Source of the DNA: Rhodocollybia butyracea
Taxonomy: Eukaryota; Basidiomycota; Agaricomycetes; Agaricales; Omphalotaceae
Length of the DNA stretch: 64,000 nucleotides
Reading direction: 5' to 3'
Assembly: GCA_015501585.1 (NCBI GenBank)
Contig: JADNRY010000148.1
Span: forward strand, 93,515-157,514
Part shown: piece by piece, positions 21,189-32,140 of the stretch
How the letters are laid out: each line of letters starts with the position of its first letter
Numbering within the stretch: the first letter of the stretch is position 1
The notes under the pieces: model-generated
The model's input: only the letters and a program-made list of their open reading frames with translations
Databases searched by the model: none
What the model was told of the DNA's origin: nothing
Made by a program: the position numbers and the translations under genes

Positions 21189-23949
21189 TTGAAAGGGAAG
21201 TAGAATTTAGTAATTTCTCAATCGTAGTGGCTATACATATATGTTCTTGTCCCAGATCATATTTTTTTTGAGATCAATTTATTCACGCATTACATCTGAC
21301 CGAGATCACTTGTCATATTTCAGGAACTTATACGAATCTTACACATCAACTTCCGTCTCTACAGCGTTTCACCTTCAGGACGGAACCAGTAGACCAATCG
21401 CTCAATTGAGTACTACCAACGAATTTATTGTGCCCACGCTCAGGACGACTGGAAGGATGGATAGGTTTGTAGGACAAGCAAACGCTACACTTCGGCGTAT
21501 CAAAAAGATCGGGAGTCAAGCTCGCTGTCTCTGAGAGTACAGGGACCGGCCGTTTCCTGTATGGGACCGCAAGCGATTATATATTATTATAACGCGCTAA
21601 CGAGTGGCCAGCGTTTCTGTATGACCAAGATTCTGCCGATGCTACGAATCCCCACCTCATACGCCCAGTAGACCTATATAGTAGGCTTTGACATGGGGGT
21701 GTGATAGCTAGGCTGTTATCATAACGATCTGCTATTGTACAGTAGCGGAATAAAAGCGCTATATTTCGCTTGGACTTTGATACAAGGTATTTCTCGGATA
21801 CCAGAAAGGTAGTACTACTGAGGTCACGCGTATGCCGCCTCGAATATTGTAGCTTCACGAACAGACTATTTCCTGCCCAACTCGAGTGCTCCCTCGCGTT
21901 CTAGTAACTTAATACAAAGTTCGCATTCATACTTAGCTCATGACTCTAAAGTAAGTACAGTTGTTACACCGCACACCGCGCTGTGATGAGTTGTTGCATC
22001 AACGTTGCACCGCTCTCCAGTATACTTTAAGTGATTATTGTACAAACAAACTGTTTGGATTTGAGAGGAGTGCAGGCTACAATCTCATCTTCAATTCTTC
22101 GTATCATGAATTGGAATCTGTTGGATAAGTCCTCCCCATGCCTGTCTCTCCAACTGTGATATTTTAGGTACGGTCATTTGAGTACTCTGCTGCAAAATAT
22201 ACTATCTTTTTCTACAACGACAGTTTCGCTCTACTCTACATAGTCGGGATTGCCGGAACGGCACTAAGGAATCACTGCGCATAGCCTTTTTTCATCTTGT
22301 TCTAATCAAGACCCGGCAAGCTGTTTTGTGCTGCCAGGTCCTGAGGTGTACACGCTCTGCAGGACGACGCCAGCGAGTGTTTTAACCACGACGACGCACC
22401 TCTGGAAGATGACGACGACTGTCTGAAGGACACCAACCCGATCTAACAACGCCTAGAGGGCGAAAAGGGACGCCCTTGGGGATGGGATGGTTTGTGGCTT
22501 CGCATCCTGCTCTGTGTACTTTGGTAAATTCGTTTTTAGCTATTTACAGAAGTATTCGCGTCCATCATACACAAATGTCACACCATCTATACATCTTTAT
22601 TGCGTACCGGGCCACGAACTGCTTGCACAGGAGCATCTCTCCGAACACGGCGACGTTCTGCCTTGGTATCTCTTAACTTACGCTGGACGCGGCGTCGAAG
22701 GCGTCTATTTGGAACTGTATGCGATCGTGTATCTATCAATGATATTGTGTTTGACGAACCCTCTCATTAGCGAGGACGCCGACGAAGCTGCCAAAGATTA
22801 CCCGAACGCCGAAATCCAACCGTTTGACTCGGCGCAAAAACTTATCTGTGAATGGTTAAATACTGCGAACAGAGCTCTTGGAGCGACGGCCGAACAGGCA
22901 AATCGGAAAGTTCAGAACGAAGTCCTTCGCATCTTGATGAAGAGCAGGTGATAGGGATACTCACAGAGAGGTCGACTGGCCTAATGGTGCAGCTGTGCAG
23001 GCCCGCGAGCTCAAGTGTAACCGTGACCGTGATGACCCTCATGGCCGCATGCAAATCGCCAAGGCTTACTACGCGAACAGAGGTCGCTGCAACCAGACCT
23101 ACTACGCTGTAGCCACAACCAGTACCACTGTGGTTTCTGCGAATGAGTTCCTACTTTTTTCTCATCTAAATGTTTCCTAATAATCAAGGTCTTTCTAGAG
23201 AGGACTCTCTTTGTCATTTCACTGAATGGGAGGATTTGGGGTATGAGCCCAAGCTAATGGTCACTTCCGATCTGAACATAGCAAGGCGTTTTGTGTAGTT
23301 TCTATGTAGGCTGGTGGTCAATGTATGCTCCACATTCATTTTCAACCGCTCATGCTGACTGAAACCTTCTCAGCACAAATGTAGTTCTTGCTTAGTGTTT
23401 GTATCTAACAATTGTTGTATGTTTGAATTGGTCAGCCCAAAATGTATGTATTTGCAAGTACAAAATGACGCCTGCATTTCAATCCGAGTGCCATGTTCCA
23501 CGTGAATTAAACAGGATATCGCCCATGCCATGGTCATGTTTAGCATTGAACGCAGCACAATGCAGATTGAGAAAGAAATCAGTTCAGAGTGTAGACACTA
23601 TATAAAGTGTGTTACAAGAGATAGGAATATGCGAAAGGAATACGGGGTACAGGAGAATCAAGGAGCGTGAATGTCCGAAGTTGGGCTAGGAAAATCTAAA
23701 TGTGCCCTTCCATTAGGCGGCTGAATGGATTTTGCTGGTTCCGGAGGTCCCCAGAAGGCGCGTACGGATAACCCTCCCCTCTGGGGTCACGAGTGCGCGA
23801 GGGTGCTGTCGGCAATATCGGCGGTCTGTTTGCAGATATGAATTACCTATTTTGCCAAAGAAGCTTCCCGATTGTTAAGTCATGCAGGGTTGAAGTTATT
23901 GATGAGTAATACTCTGAGTCTTTTTTTCAGCTTCAACCACCAACAAAAG
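21189..23949. other. Region without a recognised gene
   Basis: One plausible but unrecognised frame lies at 22,487-22,951 (154 codons; it ends in a charged helix, EQANRKVQNEVLRILMK). Others are short. From about 23,825 the sequence matches the upstream region of the 13,068 gene, marking the promoter of the 23,950 paralog. Confidence 0.45.
22487..22951 (+). CDS. Hypothetical open frame
   Basis: A 154-codon frame of ordinary amino-acid composition with acidic (ISEDADEAAKDYPNAE) and amphipathic C-terminal segments. I recognise no family, and neither a promoter nor splice sites can be tied to it. It may be a fragment of a decayed gene. Confidence 0.25.
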   Translation: MVCGFASCSVYFGKFVFSYLQKYSRPSYTNVTPSIHLYCVPGHELLAQEHLSEHGDVLPWYLLTYAGRGVEGVYLELYAIVYLSMILCLTNPLISEDADEAAKDYPNAEIQPFDSAQKLICEWLNTANRALGATAEQANRKVQNEVLRILMKSR

Positions 23950-24519
23950 ATGTCGGATCCGGAGCTCGAACACCGCGCCATTTGCTTCAAGTCCCAGGGT
24001 GTCGACGTGGAAACAATTATTAAAAATGCGAGAACCTATTCCGCAATTCAGAGCGAAGTTCGCTGCTCAGCTTGTGCTTCCTGTAAGCCGCAGATGACAG
24101 TGTGTCATAGATCCAGCAACTCCCTTGTTTGCAGCGTTTGTGCTAGCCACAAACAGCGGTGTGATTTTTCCACCCTCCTTTGATTTTGTGCCTACGCTTT
24201 TATGCAGAACATTCCAATTTCTACCGCCGTAGAATGCTTGCAGACACAGAACGTAGGATACAAGTTCCCTTCTGAACTGTATAAGCACTCATTGGAAGTT
24301 CTGGAGGAGTGTAATTCGGCACCAGCGGTATTGCTGGCCATCCACTCCGAGAGGGAGAAGTTGTTTCCGGAGGCTGCGGAAGACAGGAAAAGGTTGGCAG
24401 CAGTGATATCGGAGAGCAGGGGTGCGGGTTCGTCGATATCGATGCCCAGGGAGAAAAGCAAAGATAAGAGGGACGAGCGGGAAAAAAAGGCCTTTGCGAG
24501 TGTGCAGAGACTAGTCTAA
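23950..24519 (+). pseudogene. Short paralog of the 13,068 zinc-finger gene, one in-frame TGA
   Basis: ATG 23,950 starts MSDPELEHRAICFKSQGVDV, aligned with the start of the 13,068 gene. It has a similar Cys cluster (RCSACASC ... VCSVCASHKQRC). The frame stays open to TAA at 24,517-24,519 except for TGA at 24,181-24,183 (CTCCTT-TGA-TTTTGTGCC). The paralog has CGA at the same place, so this is a single C-to-T change. After the stop the homology continues (YKFPSELYKHSLEVLEECNS). The long coiled-coil portion of the paralog is absent. Confidence 0.68.
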
Positions 24520-24782
24520 CTGTTTTGGAAGGACCATAAAGGAAAGATGTTTCTCTGAAAGTTGCTTTACTTGCCGTTGTGAAATGGTGTGGCGGGCTCA
24601 TCTTATTCGACGTCGCTGACGAGAGTTTCCAGTTGCTTAAGTTGTGTGGATGTTGTTTGTCGTTTCTTTGGGTGATCCAAGGATCCATGGTGCCCTTCCA
24701 AAACCCAAGAGTCGAACGCGGCGTAGTGACCAGCCCATTTGGTATTTCCCAATGCTAATAAACGACGATACGCGATATTTCG

Positions 24783-27352
24783 AGGTCATGACCTACCTGA
24801 CCTAGATCATGACCTACCTAGCCTAGGTCATGACCTACCTAGCATAGGTCATGACCTACCTGACCTAGGTCATGACCTGGGTGAACTAGGTCATGACCTA
24901 CCTGGCCTAGGTCATGACCTAGGCCAATTTGAAAATTAGTAAATTAGGAAATTTTTCAATTTTTGCAGTGGATGAGGTCAAAGCTGTTTTTATTACCAAA
25001 TAAGGCAATTTTCAAACACCTTAACCGGTTTTATGTTTTTTTAATAGAGTTAGATACATTTGGAAATTTTTATAAATTACTATATTAGGCAATTTTATTT
25101 CAATAGACTTTTATTTCTTAATTAGGCAATTTCAAAACTTTTGCAGTGGATGAGGCCAAAGCTGTTTCCATTGCCTAATTGAGAAGTGACAAATTTGCAG
25201 TGGATGAGGTCAAAGCTGATTTCATTACTTATTTGAAAAATGACAAATCTTTTGCAGTGGATGAGGTCAAAGCTGTTTTCACTACCTAATTAAGAAATGA
25301 CAAAACTGAACACATAAACTATGTACACTTTTTTCCTAAGGACAATAACTTGTGGTAAACATCCAGACCTTTTGTTTATACACAGAATAGGTTGCTCACC
25401 TAAAATGAAGCCAATCCTGTGGTGGGAAGGGGCTGGATTGCAAAATATTTTTTGGATAACCTTTGGTTGTAGTGGATGAGGCCAAAGCTGTATGCCCATA
25501 AAAGGAAATCAATGAAAAGCGTTGAGTCTAAAGATTGCTTGATATAACATGCAGATTGGCATGGATAAGGGTGATCCTTCAAGATAAGGGAAGGGGTTGT
25601 CAGGGAAAGGTTCTGATATCAATCTATGTACTCCTAGCATGCTATATGCCAAGCTAGACAGTCTTCTCCTGCCTACAGCTCCCACTATTAATGATTTAAC
25701 AGGCAAAAAAACGAAATTTATGCCTAATTAGACACATATCACTTATTACCCACTCCCCCAGCATAGTATAAGCTACTCCTGAGTCGTCTAAATGTACCTA
25801 TTATACCAGGGTACAATGTCCTAGAAGCCTGTGGCCCACCCTGGCCTGGATGCTCTGATACTTATCCTCTGATTTCGAAAAAATGAGGGTTTTTGATGAG
25901 AAAGTTCAAAGATCAATAAAAACTGATCTCCCAGGGCCATCTAAATATATCTGAGACTCAGAAAGGGCAGACAACATATCAGGGTATCAGGGGATGAAAA
26001 GGATCACCTTTATCCATGCCAATCTGCATGTTATATCAAGCAATCTTTAGACTCAACGCTTTTCATTGATTTCCTTTTATGGGCATACAGCTTTGGCCTC
26101 ATCCACTACAACCAAAGGTTATCCAAAAAATATTTTGCAATCCAGCCCCTTCCCACCACAGGATTGGCTTCATTTTAGGTGAGCAACCTATTCTGTGTAT
26201 AAACAAAAGGTCTGGATGTTTACCACAAGCTATTGTCCTTAGGGAAAGAGTGTACATAGTTTGTGTGTTCAGTTTTGTCATTTCTTAATTAGGTAGTGAA
26301 AACAGCTTTGACCTCATCCACTGCAAAAGATTTGTCATTTTTCAAATAAGTAATGAAATCAGCTTTGACCTCATCCACTGCAAATTTGTCACTTCTCAAT
26401 TAGGCAATGGAAACAGCTTTGGCCTCATCCACTGCAAAAGTTTTGAAATTGCCTAATTAAGAAATAAAAGTCTATTGAAATAAAATTGCCTATTATAGTA
26501 ATTTATAAAAATTTCCAAATGTATCTAACTCTATTAAAAAAACATAAAACCGGTTAAGATGTTTGAAAATTGCCTTATTTGGTAATAAAAACAGCTTTGA
26601 CCTCATCCACTGCAAAAATTGAAAAATTTCCTAATTTACTAATTTTCAAATTGGCCTAGGTCATGACCTAGGCTAGGCAGGTCATGACCTAGGTCAGGTA
26701 GGTCATGACCTAGGCTAGGCAGGTCATGACCTAGGTCAGGTAGGTCATGACCTAGGCTAGGTAGGTCATGACCTAGGTCAGGTAGGTCATGACCTAAACA
26801 GCTAGGTCAGGTAAGTCCCATGCTTCCCTGACCACCCAGAACAGGGCACTGTGACTTAGCTTAATCTTGTCATAATCTACAGATATGTAAAAAATCCCAA
26901 TATGTTTCTAAAAATATCAAGTCATTATTCTATGATATTTCATTCTTGTTTATATTCTCTATCTCACCATCCTCCACTCTCACCCTACACCTCTTAGACT
27001 ATATCTCCCCCTCCTAGACCATACCCTCCTCCTCCCAGACTATACCCTCCTCCTCCTAGACCATACCCTCCCTCACCTAGACCATGCCCTCCCTCACCTA
27101 GACCATGCCCTGCCCCACCTAGGCCATATCCTATCTCACCCCAGGCCATGACCTACCAACCCCAGGAAAAGACCAACCTGACCTAGGTCATGACCAATTT
27201 TTTAGGTCATGACCTAATTCCCAGGTCATGACCTAAATCCCAAGGTCATGACCTAGCTGCCCGGGTTTTGCCTAGGTTTTTGAGTCTTTTTAGTAAGGTC
27301 AATGTAACAAAAGTGTAGACTAATAAGACCAAATATGTGGGTGACTGAACTG
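24783..27352. mobile_element. Foldback element 2 (left end truncated)
   Basis: The right arm ends with the family terminus (CAAATATGTGGGTGACTGAA to 27,352). The left arm begins abruptly inside the 21-bp AGGTCATGACCT array at 24,783 and lacks the terminal ~450 bp. Arms 24,783-25,740 and 26,010-26,800 are inverted copies of each other around a ~270-bp unique loop. Each arm carries the array and then several copies of the word GTGGATGAGGTCAAAGCTG (for example 24,968, 25,147, 25,200, 25,257). The mirrored small frames at 25,290-25,499 and 26,079-26,288 are consequences of the symmetry. No transposase is present. Confidence 0.85.
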
Positions 27353-27423
27353 CTTACATAGTCATCCAATCAAAATTGGAAAAGCAGGTCAAATTATTAG
27401 AAAGTTAAAGTTCGATGCAACAT

Positions 27424-28395
27424 TCACGTCCTTTTCCCGGGAGCCCTTTTGTAACCCTTCTTCTTCAAGCTCTGGTCGAGTATCCAATGGGGCTCAAGCC
27501 CTGAAGTGCCATCCAAGGACAAAGCCATCCGCTCACCATTGATGATTTGGACATCACCATATTCAATAATTTGCCACTCCTGCAAGCTCTCCTTCCAAAT
27601 CCATACAGTGATGCATTGAGATAACTTGGGCGGAAGACTCACTACCTCTGGAGGTCTGCGCGTTTGAATGTCTGCCTCGATGTCGGGATTGACAAGTACA
27701 AACAATGTGTTGTTTTCGATGTGACTAGGACAATCAGGTGGTGGAGTACCCCAGTGTTTGGCACTGCGGTGCATGAACCACTCGGTCCAGATGAGCTGTC
27801 GAGAGACTTTGCGGCAACCATAATGATCGTAGGCAGGGTTGACACTGGGGGGTTATGTTGTAGCATCCTCGTGGGTCTAACTTGTAAGAAATCAATTTGC
27901 AAACCAAATTCAAATGCAAATACCTGATAACAGGGGAGCTGGGACTGGGTGAATGGCGATCAATCTCCGTCAACTTTGCAGCTCTGAAAGATAATCATAT
28001 GAGTGGTTCCTGCGAAATAAGATATTTCGGCATACCTGACTATCGCAAACAACTCCCTAGAGGAGTCAAGGGCCTTACCTTGGTCCTTGTCAAAGATGGG
28101 AAGAGCGTCTTCACAATGGCCCGTAAATGCACCAGAGAGCTCCGAGCCGTACGAATTGATATCTGCGCACTTAACTTCTGACAGAATTGGAACCCAAGAT
28201 TCGAGCGTTGGTGAAAAGGTCTGTTGCAAGGAGGGCAATGGGTGTCTGAGAATGTCTCTAAATGGAGCAGATCAGCAATGAAAATGAGTTTATCAGAGCA
28301 GCTTACTGAAATTCTTGCTCAGACACAAGTGAGGGAAACACTATAACGGTAGTTCCGACAGCATTGAGAGGGACATCATATGTAAAAGTAAGCAT
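27424..28395 (-). pseudogene. Family D gene, right copy (uncharacterised, broken)
   Basis: Counterpart of 11,434-12,421. Starts at 28,395 with MLTFTYDVPLNAVGTT. Exon 2 gives SPTLESWVPILSEVKCADIN. The third exon has TGA where the left copy has CAA (reading AGT-TGA-CGG versus AGT-CAA-TGG), and a base is missing near 27,850. Unlike the left copy, it keeps a continuous C-terminal frame (27,424-27,774: MHRSAKHWGTPPPDCPSHI ... WIWKESLQEWQIIEYGDVQI). Each copy therefore preserves what the other has lost. Function unknown. Confidence 0.62.
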
Positions 28396-29037
28396 GATTA
28401 ATTTGCTCCCAAGCCCAGCGGGCTTATATATACACATCAACTTTAGTGAGCAAAGGCTCTTTCGACACTCAAGAGCCAGCACCACAAACACATTTTGTTT
28501 CTTTCACCCGACACGGAGTAGACTACAAGACCTAGATCACCCAATCCTTTCATTCGGAGTCTAGCTGTTCTGATTCAGCAGGCAGATGAAAGATTGTATT
28601 TGCTGGCGGGAAAAGGTTCTTTGTGCAAGAGCCACAAATGTATCTAATTTGCCTAGAATTAGCTTTCAAAGAAAAGGTTTAAGACCACGAGGGCCACAAT
28701 GATAAATTAACTATCAGAGCCTTTGAATCCAACTCCAGACTTGACCGACAATTCTAAAGGAACAGGTTTGAGCTTTGTCCGCATTAGTATTGAGGTATTG
28801 AGGATCACTAGTTCTTCCCTCAACATCCAAACCCCCGTCTGTGGGTGTCCGCGTCTGGACCCTTGAATGTCCAACACTTCAGGCGAGTTCAGGCGTCACC
28901 GCCTTTTCATTGAAAGGTCGGCGAATACCGGACTTTTCTTTGGATTAGCGAGAAAATATATGGTTTGGTAACACGGTCTTGCGAGTCAAGACTGATGGTC
29001 TATTGCTTTGTACATATCACAAAGATACCTTTCTTCC

Positions 29038-29046
29038 TATATAAAG
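29038..29046 (+). promoter_or_regulatory. TATA box candidate of MYND copy B
   Basis: TATATAAAG about 50 bp before ATG 29,093. Copy C has CATATAAAG and copy A (reversed) TTTATATGG at the same position, so the element is conserved across the three paralogs. Confidence 0.5.
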
Positions 29047-29092
29047 CCACGCTTACGATTTTGGGTAGTCCGCCGCGCTACGGGAAGGCAGA

Positions 29093-31155
29093 ATGCAAGG
29101 GTTCTTTATTGCTATCGCTGGTATTATCCATAAGATAGGCATTACACCCTTTCATGCTCATTGCTGGTCCAGAATACACAAAATTTCTTTGTTCTACAGG
29201 GAACGTATAAATTCTGATCATGATCACAAGCTTCATCAACTTCGCCGAACACAAGACTGCAAACGAACTTGTAAGGTTCTCTGCTCTTTCTTGGGTGAGC
29301 TGAGCTCTCTCTGCCATACGGTCCTTTATCCTTACATTTTTAGATCAATGTTCATCATCCCAGCTCGTCTGAAGGCTATCATTCACTCTGGCTCTCCACT
29401 GGTGGTAGATGCCAGCCAGTCCATCCCGCCCCGCTATCAGGTGTTTCTTCGCAACATCAAACCTCTTGTTAAACATATTTGTTCTCCAGGGTTTCAAGCT
29501 GCATTTGGGCCCGAGTGGAATACTTTATGGGAATGGCTAAGAGCTGGGCTCTCAGTTATCCGAGTCTATGAGCACAACGCTATTGTATCGGACACTATCA
29601 GGGATAGTGTTATGACATTGGTGTGGCCAATTCTACGCATTTTAACTCGTATCCTAGAGGAAAATTCGCATTCCGAGACATCGAACTACACGACAATGAT
29701 TTTAGAAGCCCGGGAGCTGAAAGAACTGCTTGCTGCCGCTGTAGAACCTGTCCCTCTCACAACAGATAATGACCTCTACCAGCAATGGGTCACGAAGGCT
29801 GTCTCCAAGATGAGTGGAACATTGGAGAATGACTTCGCCGAAGCTCTAGAGGTTGCGTCACGCTCTATCACTGGATTAAGGCTGAATGTCTTGTGGAAAG
29901 ATTGCGCGGAAGTGCAGTTTATGCACCACACTCGGGCTTCGATTCCTGGCCACCGGCTATACCTCCTTCTCCGCGTCATCAAAGTTCTCCCAGGAAATCG
30001 GGTCCAATCAAGATTAGATGTTGCCCGATCAACTTGGCCTTACATTTACAAGCTCTGGTGCCTCTTGACCTCAACCAGGTCAAAGGTTATAGGTAGTACG
30101 TTGTTTGACTCAACAGAAATACACCTGTTATGTGTCTCGGAAATTCTCATCTGCCATTCCAAATAGATGTTTGGAGGGATTCCTTGGATCACCGCTGCTT
30201 TAGATCACCACTTCCTCGCGATGATTCCTCAAACCTGCCACCTCCTTCGAACCTGGGGTAGCGTCCATTCCTCCCAGTTTTTGATCTATGTCTGTGCAAT
30301 TAATGTAATTCGTGGCTTGGTGTCAGCTATCTTAGATTTTCGGATTTATCATGCAGTAAGTTACCGCGCTCAGCACAACTTGAGCCACGCGCTGTCGAGA
30401 GGGCCAGGTCTCACTCGCGGAAATTCTTCGGAGGAAGCGCTTCTCAAGGTGTGGGACACGGCTGTTGATACTTTCTGGAACGCGGAGAGTGTATCTCTCA
30501 GGAAAACAACTTGGCGGCTTACTCTAGTAACTGCATGCGCTAAGGTAAGCCAGTGCCTTCACTGACTTGCGCGAATTAATATTTTATATGCAAGTGCAAT
30601 GAAAACGGTTCGGACAGATCCTCCCATGGCCAGCTCGTAGCACGTCGTTGTTCCCGTTGTCAAGTGGTTGCGTACTGCTCTAAAGCATGCCAAGTTGCCC
30701 ATTATCGAGAAGCACATAGGCTGGAATGTAAAGAACTGGGAATTAAACGGAAAGGTGCATGAGCAGAAATTACGGATTTACATGTGCTCATAGCAGTTTA
30801 CATAGAACATTCCATTTATACTCCTGGTGGTTTGGGTTGTACGATACCCACCCTCGAGAAACACTACCTACGTGAGCTTATCAAAGTCAAAATCACACAG
30901 CTAGAACCTCCGATTCTCACCTTGGTAAACAACCGCACCGATATGGCTGTTGTAGTTGACTTTTTCACCGGAAGTGCGGACACCCCGAGCCTTTCTACGA
31001 AGCAGGAGATCCTTCGACAGCTGAGTAGTGAAACTCGGAAAGAAGTAGGACATAGGACTGGAGAGATTCTCTGCTGCGTGCGCATTCCATTGGACTCCAA
31101 AACTAGCATGCTCATAGTGATTTTCTTGAAGAATCTATTTATTTCTCAATCATAA
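29093..31155 (+). pseudogene. MYND-type zinc finger protein gene, copy B (one premature TAG)
   Basis: The best-preserved of three copies. Exons: 29,093 (or 29,348)-30,544, 30,595-30,754 and 30,806-31,155, with in-phase GT-AG introns of 50 and 51 bp. From the conserved Met at 29,348 (MFIIPARLKAIIHS) it would encode 568 residues. The N-terminal ~400 residues are helical. The MYND finger is complete: CAKC split by intron 1, then RRCSRCQVVAYCSKACQ and HRLEC. MYND fingers bind proline-rich peptides in transcriptional or signalling proteins. In-frame TAG at 30,164-30,166 replaces the TGG present in copies A and C, truncating the protein before the finger. ATG 29,093 is in frame and is preserved in copy C, but an acceptor-like TTTTAG just before 29,348 leaves the start open. 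Confidence 0.76.
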
Positions 31156-31499
31156 TGCCTACACTAGTCTCATGTCAGGCAAATCAGACCAGATGTCTTT
31201 CCGCCCTATGGTTCTCGTATGCAGCGGCATGCGGATTACCTTTATAGATCTGGATACCTATCTACTCTTTAGCTTTTCTACGACTCGGTACGTTACATCA
31301 TGGATATCTCGTTATATGTTATAGTTCCCCACAATGGGCTCCATACAACACCATCCAAACCATAAGAATCTGCCTGTTTATATTAGTGTCGTCCGCTGTA
31401 TCTATCGAAATATCATCAAAACTCACACCAGTACAACAATTCTTTTTTTTTTGTCTCTGCATGAACTCTTGCTGGATCCTATTGCGAGATCCACATCCC

Positions 31500-31870
31500 T
31501 CCCTCACCCAAGTCTGCCTTTCTGCTTACGGATGGCCAGTTCTTTTGTTGAATTGGTTAGTGGGTGCCTATACTAGATTTTTTAGTTGGATATCAATGCA
31601 TCACTACTCATCGTGGATATCTCATTATACATCAAAAGATTTCTTACAACGCGTTCAGATTGTAAGGTTTCGGTTGGTTGAGAGAAAATGTTATGAATCT
31701 GAGATCCTGTCGTAGTACAAATCAGCGAACCTCTTGTCCAGCAGTCGTCCAGCCTCGAAGCCTTGGATTGGGGAATCAGAGGTATCATGTCTTGTTGATT
31801 ACTGGTGCTCTACGTGCAATTCATCTCCAGCTTCAAAGCTAACGAAGGGATTCTGTAATGTAATGTCTTT
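31500..31870. repeat. Apparently exact inverted partner of 7,536-7,912
   Basis: See the 7,536 entry. The surrounding arms are clearly diverged, so this block has a different history from its neighbours. Confidence 0.8.
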
Positions 31871-32140
31871 TCAGTTGCAACGTATAGTTGGGGACCTATC
31901 GTATTGTATAGCGGATATCAAGCTAATTCTAATAGACGTCAATGGCGGTGAGTTTCTTGCTCAACATTTCACCTTAATTGTTATAAAATCATTCATGTTG
32001 GATGTTCAGGAAGAAAGTGAAAAATCTGAACCACGTGCCAGACAGAAAAATTTACCATTGTGGTATCAAGGTGGGTCTACTAAATTTGGATGTCTGGCCG
32101 TTTCTTGGCATGATCAATGATTGATGATCCTTTATCTTAT

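Larger units (their letters stand above)
27353..32140. repeat. Right arm of the inverted segmental duplication
   Basis: Reverse-complement partner of 8,287-12,570 (see that entry for landmarks). It starts exactly where foldback element 2 ends, so the element sits at or near the duplication breakpoint. Confidence 0.83.

Noticed and set aside
25290..26288. Mirrored 69-codon frames (MGIQLWPHPLQPKVIQ...) at 25,290 and 26,079, and again at 48,303
   Set aside because: The duplication is explained by foldback symmetry; no promoter, no similarity to known proteins, and the frame overlaps repeated subterminal words.
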